Source of the DNA: Ascidiaceihabitans sp029251465
GTDB taxonomy: Bacteria > Pseudomonadota > Alphaproteobacteria > Rhodobacterales > Rhodobacteraceae
Assembly: GCF_042932805.1 (NCBI RefSeq)
Contig: NZ_CP170633.1
Location: 806,001-870,000 of the forward strand
Length of the DNA stretch: 64,000 nt
Reading direction: 5' to 3'
The notes beneath the pieces were generated by a model. The model did not search any database. It was not told the DNA's origin and saw only the letters and a program-made list of their open reading frames with translations. Both the position numbers and the translations under genes were made by a program. This document shows, piece after piece, positions 25,884 through 33,952 of the stretch (positions are counted from its first letter, which is position 1; each line of letters starts with the position of its first letter).

Positions 25884-26777
25884 ATGAAACTTGAGACCAC
25901 TACAATAGAGTCCACCCATGAAACGTCGCGCTCCCGTCTTGGTTGGGCGATGGTCGCCCTGTTTGCGATCGCCAATTTAATCATCGGATTTAGCGCAGGC
26001 GACAGCGCCATCGGCAAGCTCGCGCCATTTATCTGTATCCTCCTGATGAGCATATTTGCCTTCGGACATGGCATTTCACGCTATAACGCCAAGACGATGG
26101 CCGCCTTTTTTCTATTCGCTTTTGCCATCAGCTGGAGCTACGAAACGCTCAGCATCCTGACGGGTTTCCCTTTTGGGAATTACCATTACACAGATGTGCT
26201 TGGGCCCAAACTGTGGTTGGTGCCCTTGCTGATCATGCCAGCGTATTTTGCAGTCTGTTACTTCTCTTGGCACATTGCGCATGTTCTTTTGGATCACTAC
26301 AAGGATGGGCTGAGCGGCTCACGTTTGTTTTCCGTACCGATGGTGGCCACCTTTGTGGTGGTCATGTGGGATCTGTCGATGGACCCTGCGCGGGCAACTC
26401 TTGGTCAGACCTGGATTTGGGAAGACGGTGGCGCGTATTTTGGCGTGCCATTTTTAAACTACGTGGGCTGGCACTTGTGCGTCTACACGATCCTGCAAGC
26501 CTTCGCGTTGTATCTGAACCGAACCGACAAAGCGGTCGGGTTAACAGGGCGCAGTCATAACTTTCTGATCTTGCCGGTCATGATGTACGGCGCAATCGTG
26601 GTCGAATTCCTGAGCAAATCGGTCTTCGCCGAAGATGCCGTTGTGCAAAGTCTCGATGGTCACAGTTGGCACGCAACGGACATTTACAGCTCGCTTGCAC
26701 TGGTCTCCCTTTACACGATGGCCTTCGTGACGGTGTTGGCGACCTTCAAATTGCTGGACCGACGCAGCGCGACCTGA
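25884..26777 (+). CDS. Carotenoid biosynthesis protein (DUF422, CruF-like)
   Basis: 297 residues with seven or so hydrophobic helices. It has the family signature SYETLSILTGFPFGNYHYTD, followed by WLVPLLIMPAYFAV and MWDLSMDPA. The family includes the C-1',2' hydratases CruF; the exact reaction here is not known. It lies after the CHRD gene with a good AGGAAAGG site before the ATG. No other carotenoid genes are present, so it may act on imported or core-encoded carotenoids. Confidence 0.82.
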   Translation: MKLETTTIESTHETSRSRLGWAMVALFAIANLIIGFSAGDSAIGKLAPFICILLMSIFAFGHGISRYNAKTMAAFFLFAFAISWSYETLSILTGFPFGNYHYTDVLGPKLWLVPLLIMPAYFAVCYFSWHIAHVLLDHYKDGLSGSRLFSVPMVATFVVVMWDLSMDPARATLGQTWIWEDGGAYFGVPFLNYVGWHLCVYTILQAFALYLNRTDKAVGLTGRSHNFLILPVMMYGAIVVEFLSKSVFAEDAVVQSLDGHSWHATDIYSSLALVSLYTMAFVTVLATFKLLDRRSAT

Positions 26778-27353
26778 TGTTCCAGAACAGTCGATCACAG
26801 CTCAACGTCTGAGTGGATGACGTTTGCGGAATTTGAGGATAATTTTGTAGAGGGCATTTTGCAGGATGTTGCAGCTGAACTCGAATTTTTCAGAAAGATC
26901 AGGAAGCCGCCTATCGGCAAACGCATGCTTGGCTTCCCACAAACGGCCAACCCAAAGATGCCCGAAGTACGGTTGGAGAAGTTTCCGGACATTCGCGGCA
27001 CTGCAGAATTCCGGCAAAGCGGGCTCGCGCCGCTCATTCGCCGCGATCAGTATGAAGGTCCGCTAAAGCAGTCAGAAGAGGGCGGCATCGCTGTTATTTG
27101 CGAGTTGAACACCGCTTAGTTGAAAAAATCCAAGTCATTGAAAAGTGGGGATGTTGAGTCTCATTAATTCAGTCCCATTAATTACGAATTCCGACATGCT
27201 ATTTGAAGGAGGTTCCGACGGTTCATAAAACATTATGTGACCCTAAGTGTTTGTTTTTATTTGTCATAAGATCGATCATCGATGACGACCGTATTCTTTG
27301 GTGGGGTTGCGATAGATCGTGTGATAGTGACCCAGTCCACGAGCGTTTGCGCC
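26778..27353. other. Gene-poor stretch before IS copy C
   Basis: Open frames of up to 100 codons occur on both strands (for example 26817-27119 plus), but none has a clear ribosome site or recognisable motif. On the minus strand the last 80 bases before the IS read GLGHYHTIYRNPTKEYGRHR then a stop, which could be the C-terminal tail of a gene cut by the IS. The rest looks like decayed non-coding sequence. Confidence 0.35.
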
Positions 27354-27427
27354 TGTCCGTCGTCAGGGTTTTTGGAACCAATGGCAGCTTAAGCTAAGAC
27401 AGAGTTTGGCTCATCTGGTTGGTTTGA

Positions 27428-28408
27428 TTATGCGGCGCGTTGTCTGTGATGCAAGCGTCGCGTTTCGAGCGTCTTATGTTTGATCCTTTCTCGTTGCTGT
27501 AGAATGGCTTTGTACCGTCCGAAGTAGACATCAGACGGTGTGACGTTGCTCAGGCTCTCGTGGAAGCGCCGATGATTGTAGTGATCGACGAAGGCTTCAA
27601 TCTGGGCTTCGAGATCACCGGGTAGGAAGTAGTTTTCCAGCAAGATGCGGTTCTTCAAAGTCTGATGCCAACGCTCGATCTTGCCCTGGGTTTGCGGATG
27701 ATACGGCGCACCGCGCGAGTGCTTCATACCTTTATTCTGCAACCATTCGGCCAGTTCCCCCGAGACGTAGCTGGAGCCGTTGTCGCTGAGCAGTCGCGGC
27801 TTGTGGACGACATGAACTTGGTCACATCCCGACGCTGCTAAAGCCAGATCCAACGTGTCAGTGACGTCGCGGGTCCGCATATTGGTGCAAAGCTTCCACG
27901 CGATGATGTAACGGCTGTAGTCGTCCAGGATCGTGCTGAGATAGAACCAGCCCCAACCGATGATCTTCAGATAGGTGAAGTCGGTCTGCCACAGCTGATT
28001 GATGGCCGTCGTTTTGTCTTTGAACTCACTGGCGGCCTTGATCACAATGAAGGCAGGACTGGTGATCAGATCGTGCGCCTTCAAGATCCGATACGTTGAA
28101 GCCTCTGATACAAAGTAGCTTTCTGTATCTGTGAACGTCACCGCCAGTTCTCGCGGTGACAACTCTGTCTCCTTCAACGCCAGTTTGACCACCTTGCGAC
28201 GCACGTCGTCAGGGATGCGGTTCCAGACGTGCTTGGGCCTGGGAGACTGGTCCTGCAGCCCAGCCTCACCACGCTGGAGGTAGCGATCATACCAACGGTA
28301 GAATGTGGTGCGGGGGATACCGAGCTTGGCGAGCGTCAGGCGGGCTGACAGGTGGCTTTCTTCGACCAACCGGATGATCTCTAGTTTCTCAGATGCAGGG
28401 TATCTCAT
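27428..28408 (-). CDS. IS3-family transposase OrfB (copy C)
   Basis: 326 residues, identical to the OrfB of copy B, with the complete D143-D209-E245 catalytic core. Overlaps orfA by four bases. Intact. Confidence 0.93.
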   Translation of the reverse strand: MRYPASEKLEIIRLVEESHLSARLTLAKLGIPRTTFYRWYDRYLQRGEAGLQDQSPRPKHVWNRIPDDVRRKVVKLALKETELSPRELAVTFTDTESYFVSEASTYRILKAHDLITSPAFIVIKAASEFKDKTTAINQLWQTDFTYLKIIGWGWFYLSTILDDYSRYIIAWKLCTNMRTRDVTDTLDLALAASGCDQVHVVHKPRLLSDNGSSYVSGELAEWLQNKGMKHSRGAPYHPQTQGKIERWHQTLKNRILLENYFLPGDLEAQIEAFVDHYNHRRFHESLSNVTPSDVYFGRYKAILQQRERIKHKTLETRRLHHRQRAA

Positions 28409-28779
28409 TCGGGGTCGCCCCCACCGTCGAACATGCTTTTTTTGAGAAGACGCAGTTCCAGCGTCTGTTCAGCCACCACTTCCTTCAGATCACGGGCTTC
28501 GCGGCGCAGGTCCTTAACCTCATCTGTGTTTGCAGCACGTGCCGTATCGCCAGCTAGCCGCCGTTTGCCAGCCTCCATGAAGTCCTTGGACCATTTGTAA
28601 TAGATGCCCTGTGATATGCCTTCACGGCGGCACAGTTCGGCGATGCTGTCTTCTCCACGCAGACCGTCCAGGACGATCCTGATCTTCTCTTCGGATGAAT
28701 AATGCTTGCGCGTGGCCCGCTTGATGTCTTTGACGATCTTCTCGCCAGGGCTTTTGCGTGTTCCAGTTGTCTGTCTCAT
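28405..28779 (-). CDS. IS3-family transposase OrfA (copy C)
   Basis: 124 residues from the ATG preceded by GAGGAG, identical to copies A and B. It carries the A7G slippery site at 28436-28443 that would join it to OrfB. Confidence 0.88.
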   Translation of the reverse strand: MRQTTGTRKSPGEKIVKDIKRATRKHYSSEEKIRIVLDGLRGEDSIAELCRREGISQGIYYKWSKDFMEAGKRRLAGDTARAANTDEVKDLRREARDLKEVVAEQTLELRLLKKSMFDGGGDPE

Positions 28780-28865
28780 GTCCCACTCCTCAGTGGTTAC
28801 GATGAGCCAACAACTCTCTCTTATCAAATATACCTATTTGGACCCATAAGCGCTGACGTCAGACA

Positions 28866-29797
28866 ACCAGAACGCCAAATTCAAAGAATTGTTACAAGCT
28901 GCGAAGGAAAACCAACCTGAGAATGCCGCTCTTGGGTTGGAAAAGGTGACTATCGACACACCAGTGTATTTTGATCTCATGGAAATCATAGACGAATTTA
29001 GGCGTCTTGATATCGAAATGGTTGCAGGCCAGCGAGGCCCAAAGTCGGGGCCGCTACATGGGCAGTTTACGCGCCTTCTGATGCGGCTGGAATCTAGGCT
29101 AAACGACCGACGTTATGACCTTATTTTCAAGCCGCAGACATATAACACCAGCGCGTCCATGGATGACCTTTTTCGCAAGCTTCTTGGTGAGGAAAACTCA
29201 AATCGGAAGAAGATAGTCGTTCTTGACTTAAGCCCAGTGCCTTTCGATGTTAGAGGTTCTTTAATTTCTTTAACATTGAGATGCTTGTTTGACTTCTCTT
29301 ACTGGCATAGCCGCCTTAAAGGGTCTCGCTTTCCAATCGCCATTTTTGCAGATGAAGCGCACATCTACCTGAGTGACTCAGCATCAAATCAAGCACCAAG
29401 AGAATCCGCTGAAAGGATCGCCAAAGAGGGCCGAAAATACGGGATTAGTCTCACTGTAATAAGCCAGCGACCGAGAGAGATGTCGTCCACGATCTTATCG
29501 CAGTGCGGAAGCTTCTTGTGCTTACGAATTTCGAATCCAGACGACCAATCATATGTTCGCAATCTGCTGCCTGACTCGATAAGAGGAATAACATCGATGT
29601 TCTCATCCTTGAGACGTGGCGAGGCCATCCTTATAGGCGATTCCATGATTATGCCCACGCGCATTAAAGTTGACAGACCTAACCCGGCTCCTGACAGCGC
29701 TGATGCATCATTCACGGCGTTTTGGAGCGAAGAACCCGTTGAGCTAGATGTAGCAGGTGTCTTGGGAACCTGGAGAAATCAAAAGGTTCCGCGCTAA
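28866..29797 (+). pseudogene. HerA-type ATPase, N-terminal half removed by IS copy C
   Basis: About 310 C-terminal residues of a HerA/FtsK-superfamily (DUF87) DNA-translocating ATPase. The Walker B motif lies in PIAIFADEAHIYL, and a sensor/arginine-finger-like region reads TVISQRPREMSSTILSQC, followed by a typical LRISNPDDQSYV. The Walker A part is absent because the open frame starts exactly at the IS end. A TTG at 28889 could allow translation of a fragment, but it could not bind ATP normally. Next comes the exonuclease-BRCT gene after 67 bases, so they were probably one operon. Confidence 0.82.
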
Positions 29798-29864
29798 CGC
29801 TAGTACGTTTTAGAGGCAGCATTGAAAAGTTGGCTCATCGTTGAATGCAATCTCGGAGTTTAGG

Positions 29865-31487
29865 ATGTTTGGTTTTTTCAAAAAGTTTTTGGGGAGCAAA
29901 GAAGCTTCTGATAGCGTGAACAACCACGCGACAGAAATGCAGCCGGTGGAGGTCGGTAGCGAATTATCGCCTTCTTCTGATGCTGCGGTCTGGGAAGAGA
30001 TCGAGCGAGAAAGCAGAGAAAAGCTGGAACTGATGTCCGCACAGATGCCTGGGGGCGATTACTTCAAGCTACTTGAGAAGCTTCAAAGCGCAATCTCAGA
30101 GAAGAAATACTTAGAGGCTGCGGAGGCTGCCCATAAAAGTATCGCACCTCTTCAGGATTGGTTGAGCGACCCCCGAGGAGATGGGGAACGTCTGAAGCTC
30201 CGCATTCCTGCTTTGCAGCAGGGTGGTACTATGATGGCCATAACAGGAGACATCATAGGGCTTGAAAGTGTTCGCGACCTCGTGTTCGAATTTGACCACC
30301 TAGTTGAGTATCGATCCGATGCGATTAAGCATCTCAAATCTATCGATACTTTTGAACGCATTCGGCAACTCGTCACGTCGAAGCCAGGTGTGTTGCAGAA
30401 CAAAATGAAAGCGGAACTCGGCGAGGAAGATGGTCGCTATGTTAGCAACCTGATTTCTTGGCTAGAGAAAGCTGGGGAGATATCGCGGATCGAGAGCGGT
30501 AAGACTTATGCGCTCCACATGGCTGAGCATTCATCCAGTTCGATCCAAACCGTCCCAAAAGAAGTAATTGCGCGCTCGCCAACTACCACGATGTCCAAAA
30601 GAAGAAATTCGCTTAACCCTCAGTCTATTTTGAACCGGACCTATCGATTTGTAGCCGTGGATGTGGAAACTGCAAATCGACAACACAGCAGCATTTGCCA
30701 AGTTGGATTGGCAATGGTGCCCGCAAGCGGGGATATCGAGACGCTCAGCATTTTGATCGACCCTGAACAAGGCTTCGAAACTTTTAACGTCGATCTACAC
30801 GGCATTGATGAAGCAACAGTAAAAGACGCATCCACTTTTGAAGATATTCTTCAAATGTTGCGACCGTTGCTTGAACGCCATGTCCTTGTGCAACACAGTA
30901 ATTTTGACAAGCAGGCATTCAATGCAGCTAGCAAATATTATGGTGTTCCAGAATTGAGAGCCAATTGGGTCGATAGCGTTCAGATTGCGCGGAAAGCTTG
31001 GCCGGAACTGAAAAGCAACGGTGGTCATGGCTTGGCCAATCTTAAGGTCCATTTGGACTTAGATTTTGAGCATCACGACGCTGAAGAAGATGCCCGTGCT
31101 GCTGCAGAAGTTGTGCTTCTGGCGGAGGCGGCTACCGGCAAGGATTTCTCGGAATTGGCGAAGTCCAAAAAGCAGAAGTACCAAACGTCGGTTACCATTT
31201 TGGGAAATCAGAATGGCGCACTTTACGGACATGTTGCTTGTTTTACTGGGCAATTGGCCATGTCTCGCGTTGAGGCTGCGACGTTCGCTGCCGGAGCGGG
31301 GGTCACCGTAAAAACCGGTGTTTCCAAGAAGGTAACGCTTTTGATCGTTGGTGACCAAGACTTGTCGACGTTGGTTGGTCACAACAAAAGCAGCAAACAC
31401 CGACGTGCGGAAGAACTGCAACGTGAAGGCCATGAAATCAAGATCCTAGGAGAAACTGAATTTCTCAAGCTGATCGCAATCGGCTAA
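29865..31487 (+). CDS. Winged-helix / DEDDh exonuclease / BRCT fusion protein
   Basis: 540 residues from the ATG at 29865 (GGAG seven bases upstream; a TTG 24 bases earlier is less likely). An N-terminal helical region is followed by a winged-helix-like segment at about 160-218. A DnaQ-like 3'-5' exonuclease domain at about 260-425 has all DEDDh residues: D266 and E268 (VDVETA), D348 (NFDKQ), H404 and D409 (HDAEEDA). A C-terminal BRCT domain lies at about 455-538 (HVACFTG...LIVGD). The protein should be an active single-strand or mismatch-type exonuclease directed by BRCT. It sits beside a HerA ATPase remnant in an island next to an integrase, a setting that suggests DNA processing or anti-phage defence. 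This is inference. Confidence 0.85.
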   Translation: MFGFFKKFLGSKEASDSVNNHATEMQPVEVGSELSPSSDAAVWEEIERESREKLELMSAQMPGGDYFKLLEKLQSAISEKKYLEAAEAAHKSIAPLQDWLSDPRGDGERLKLRIPALQQGGTMMAITGDIIGLESVRDLVFEFDHLVEYRSDAIKHLKSIDTFERIRQLVTSKPGVLQNKMKAELGEEDGRYVSNLISWLEKAGEISRIESGKTYALHMAEHSSSSIQTVPKEVIARSPTTTMSKRRNSLNPQSILNRTYRFVAVDVETANRQHSSICQVGLAMVPASGDIETLSILIDPEQGFETFNVDLHGIDEATVKDASTFEDILQMLRPLLERHVLVQHSNFDKQAFNAASKYYGVPELRANWVDSVQIARKAWPELKSNGGHGLANLKVHLDLDFEHHDAEEDARAAAEVVLLAEAATGKDFSELAKSKKQKYQTSVTILGNQNGALYGHVACFTGQLAMSRVEAATFAAGAGVTVKTGVSKKVTLLIVGDQDLSTLVGHNKSSKHRRAEELQREGHEIKILGETEFLKLIAIG

Positions 31488-31639
31488 GTTTTGTTTTCAG
31501 GGGCCGGGATTTGCCTCGATTGCAATAACTGACAGAATAGAATGTGCCGTGGCTACAACTGACTTATCGCATAAGGTTCAATATGTTTTATGGGAATTTA
31601 CCCCAACTCGGTAACTTGCGCTGAACATCTTGAGCTCAG

Positions 31640-32800
31640 CTAAACGCCTCTGTCTGAGCGGCGTTTCCGAGGGAATTGGCCATTCCGGACCAATTTAAGT
31701 GCTTTGTCCCGCTTCGTGACTTCGGCCAACCAGGTCCAATCCGCGTATTTGTCGCCAGTTTGACGCAAGTGCGTATAGCGCTTCAGCGAAGTCCACGACC
31801 GGTGGCCTGAGTTGGCGGCAACGTACGGAATATTGAGGCCGAGCTCGAACAGGCGTGAAACACCGTCATGCCGCAGATCGTGAAAGTGAAGTCCCTTTAT
31901 TTCCAAGAACTTGCAAGCTCGCGTGAATGCAGCGCTGATAGCATCAGTCGAGTAGGGGAATATCTCGTCTTCTATTAATGGCATGGCCTCGATGATCGCC
32001 AGAGCCTGTTCCTGCAGGTCACACCAGACATCGTTGCCGATTTTTTCGCCGGGGTTCTTCATGTCCCGGACCAATATACGTTTGCCTTCCACGTCGAGAT
32101 CTTTCCAGCGAATGCGGACGATCTCTTCCTGACGTCGGGTGGAAAAGATGGCAAAGGCGATAATCCTATGCATGGGGATGGACGTGGGGCGACGTCGGGA
32201 GCGGTCCAAAAAGTGCTGCATGAGTCGATCTAGTTCATCGAGCGTGGGACGCCGATTTCGTTCTCGGCTCTTGCCGGTGATACCCAGTTTGTCAGCCACT
32301 TTCCGGGCGTCTTCCATAGCCTGCGCGCTTAGTGGAAAGCCCCAGGCGGGTCTGGCGATGGAGAACACTGCACCGAGATGGGAAAGGTAGTTGGAGACTG
32401 TTTGAGGCTGAACACCGCTGTTGAGCTTTTCTCGCGCGAATTCGACGATATCGGCGCTGGTTATCGTGTCACAGTGTTGGTCCGCGATATCAAACGTCTT
32501 GATGCTCTTCAGAACCTGGGTCTTGGTCCGGCCGATCTGCTTGTTGCTTTCGCCTACATACCTGTCGATGGCATCGGCCAAAGTCGGTGTCTTCTTGCTT
32601 TTTGGTTGAGATTTGAGCGCATCAAGGGCACCGGGCCGTGCCAGGCTTTCTTCGCGGTTTTCAATCCACGCCGCAGCGGTTGATCTGCGCTCGAATGTCT
32701 GACTTTCGCGTAGTAAGACTTTACCTTGCCGCATCACTGAGATTTGAGCGAGCCAAGCTATGGTGCCATTCTTGCGACGACGCTTTATGATGGTTCCCAT
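31640..32800 (-). CDS. Tyrosine-recombinase integrase of the island
   Basis: 386 residues. The catalytic domain has R223 (TRRQEEI), H307-x2-R310 (HDLRH), H333 (GHRSW) and the nucleophile Y342 (KRYTHL), the R-H-R-H-Y set of phage-type integrases. The N-terminal residues 1-60 form a DUF-like arm-binding region, with a core-binding domain at 72-170. It lies at the island end, transcribed away from dusA, with a paired 11-bp repeat before its start. This position fits the class of integrases that target the 5' end of dusA. The catalytic residues are complete, so excision may still be possible. Confidence 0.9.
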   Translation of the reverse strand: MGTIIKRRRKNGTIAWLAQISVMRQGKVLLRESQTFERRSTAAAWIENREESLARPGALDALKSQPKSKKTPTLADAIDRYVGESNKQIGRTKTQVLKSIKTFDIADQHCDTITSADIVEFAREKLNSGVQPQTVSNYLSHLGAVFSIARPAWGFPLSAQAMEDARKVADKLGITGKSRERNRRPTLDELDRLMQHFLDRSRRRPTSIPMHRIIAFAIFSTRRQEEIVRIRWKDLDVEGKRILVRDMKNPGEKIGNDVWCDLQEQALAIIEAMPLIEDEIFPYSTDAISAAFTRACKFLEIKGLHFHDLRHDGVSRLFELGLNIPYVAANSGHRSWTSLKRYTHLRQTGDKYADWTWLAEVTKRDKALKLVRNGQFPRKRRSDRGV

Positions 32801-32802
32801 GA

Positions 32803-32842
32803 TTTACAACATGGCCTTTCATTTTACAACACGTGTTGTAAA
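32803..32842. repeat. Repeated TTTACAACAYG sites and a 20-bp palindrome by the integrase start
   Basis: TTTACAACATG lies at 32803-32813 and TTTACAACACG at 32823-32833, exactly 20 bases apart. The second is the left arm of a perfect 20-bp palindrome, TTTACAACACGTGTTGTAAA (32823-32842). They are immediately upstream of the integrase start (32800) and before dusA. Helically phased sites of this kind could be integrase arm sites, excisionase sites or an autoregulatory operator. Confidence 0.55.
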
Positions 32843-32911
32843 TGTAGCAGATAATGGGCCTAAATGGCAAGATATCGAACATAGACAAACTTGAAAAATC
32901 GGAGCTAAGTA

Positions 32912-33931
32912 TTGGAAAAGGCGGTAAAATCGCAGATTGGCGTAAGTAGCAGATTATCCGTGGCTCCGATGATGGATTGGACCGACAGGCATTGCCGCTA
33001 CTTGCATCGGCTGCTGTCTGGTCAGGCGTTATTGTACACTGAAATGGTCACGTCGCCGGCGTTGGTGCGTGGGGGCGCATTGCATTTGTTGGATCACGAT
33101 GTTGCCGAACATCCTGTGGCGTTGCAGTTGGGCGGTTCTGATCCGGTTGAATTGGCGCAGGCCGCGCGATTGGGCGCGCAGGCGGGATATGACGAGATCA
33201 ACTTGAACGTCGGCTGCCCGTCAGATCGGGTTCAATCGGGCACGTTTGGTGCGGTGCTCATGCGTTCGCCTGCGGTCGTTGCGGATTGCGTCAAAGCGAT
33301 GTGTGACGCGGTAGACGTTGAAATTACTGTGAAATGTCGGATTGGCGTCGATGATCAAGACCCATCCGAGGTGCTGCCAGAATTTCTTGCCCGCATTGTT
33401 GGGGCAGGGTGCGAGCGGGTCACAATCCACGCGCGCAAGGCATGGCTCAAGGGGCTAAGCCCGAAGGAAAACCGCGATATTCCACCGCTGGATTACGAAC
33501 TGGTGCAGTCGATGAAGGGGCTGTTTCCGAACCTTCACATCTCGATCAACGGTGGCATCGACACGCTGGAACAGGCGCGCGGGTTTCTGGATGCGGGGCT
33601 TGACGGGGTCATGATCGGGCGCGCAGCCTATCATCAACCTTGCGACATTCTAAGTGCTGCTGACCCGATGATTTTTGGCGTGGGCGAGGTCACAACGGCT
33701 GAACAAGCCGTGCATGCGATGCTGCCCTACATCGAGGCGCACATGTCTGCGGGTGGTCGCCTAAACCAAGTCACGCGCCACATGATGGGCCTGTTTGCAG
33801 GGCGCCCCGGTGCGCGTGCGTGGCGCCGGACGCTATCTGAAAACGCGACGAAACCGGGCGCTGGGCCCGAACTGCTGTTGGCGGCAATGGATCAAGTGAC
33901 GGCACTGGCACAGCAGGGCGAAGCGGTGTAG
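32912..33931 (+). CDS. dusA: tRNA-dihydrouridine synthase DusA
   Basis: 339 residues. It reduces uridine to dihydrouridine in the D-loop of tRNA, using FMN and NADPH. The N-terminal FMN motif SVAPMMDWTDRHCRY, the active-site cysteine C102 in NVGCPSDRVQSG, and the IHARKAWLKGLSPKENR segment are the marks of DusA. The start is TTG at 32912, with GGAG eight bases before; the first 14 codons (up to the conserved SVAPMM) are probably supplied by the inserted island, because dusA genes with islands commonly receive a new N-terminus. The enzyme should stay functional. Confidence 0.9.
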   Translation: MEKAVKSQIGVSSRLSVAPMMDWTDRHCRYLHRLLSGQALLYTEMVTSPALVRGGALHLLDHDVAEHPVALQLGGSDPVELAQAARLGAQAGYDEINLNVGCPSDRVQSGTFGAVLMRSPAVVADCVKAMCDAVDVEITVKCRIGVDDQDPSEVLPEFLARIVGAGCERVTIHARKAWLKGLSPKENRDIPPLDYELVQSMKGLFPNLHISINGGIDTLEQARGFLDAGLDGVMIGRAAYHQPCDILSAADPMIFGVGEVTTAEQAVHAMLPYIEAHMSAGGRLNQVTRHMMGLFAGRPGARAWRRTLSENATKPGAGPELLLAAMDQVTALAQQGEAV

Positions 33932-33952
33932 CAATTCTGGCAATAGCCAAGG

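Larger units (their letters stand above)
27354..28865 (-). mobile_element. IS3-family element copy C, complete 1512 bp
   Basis: Same length and apparently the same sequence as copy B, in the same orientation, ends at 27354 and 28865. Flanking bases (GCC left, ACC right) are not a duplication. Copies B and C enclose 20.5 kb like the ends of a composite transposon; homologous recombination between them would delete that region. Confidence 0.93.
1..32911. mobile_element. Right-hand part of a conjugative island integrated at dusA
   Basis: The stretch holds conjugation genes (trbB-E) at the left edge, three copies of one insertion sequence, many broken genes and regulators, and a tyrosine integrase at its right end beside the 5' end of dusA. 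The dusA 5' end is a known insertion hotspot for integrase-borne genomic islands. The right boundary is inferred to lie between the integrase start (32800) and the conserved dusA motif near 32960. The left end, origin of transfer and remaining trb genes are not in the window, and I found no second copy of the dusA 5' sequence, so the element must extend to the left. The extent is inference; the gene content is seen. Confidence 0.65.

Noticed and set aside
26817..27119. 100-codon open frame before IS copy C
   Set aside because: It lacks a clear ribosome site and recognisable sequence; overlapping frames of equal length lie on the other strand.
28866..32911. CRISPR array or tRNA attachment site near the integrase
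   Set aside because: No spaced direct repeats or tRNA-like fold were seen; the neighbouring target is dusA.
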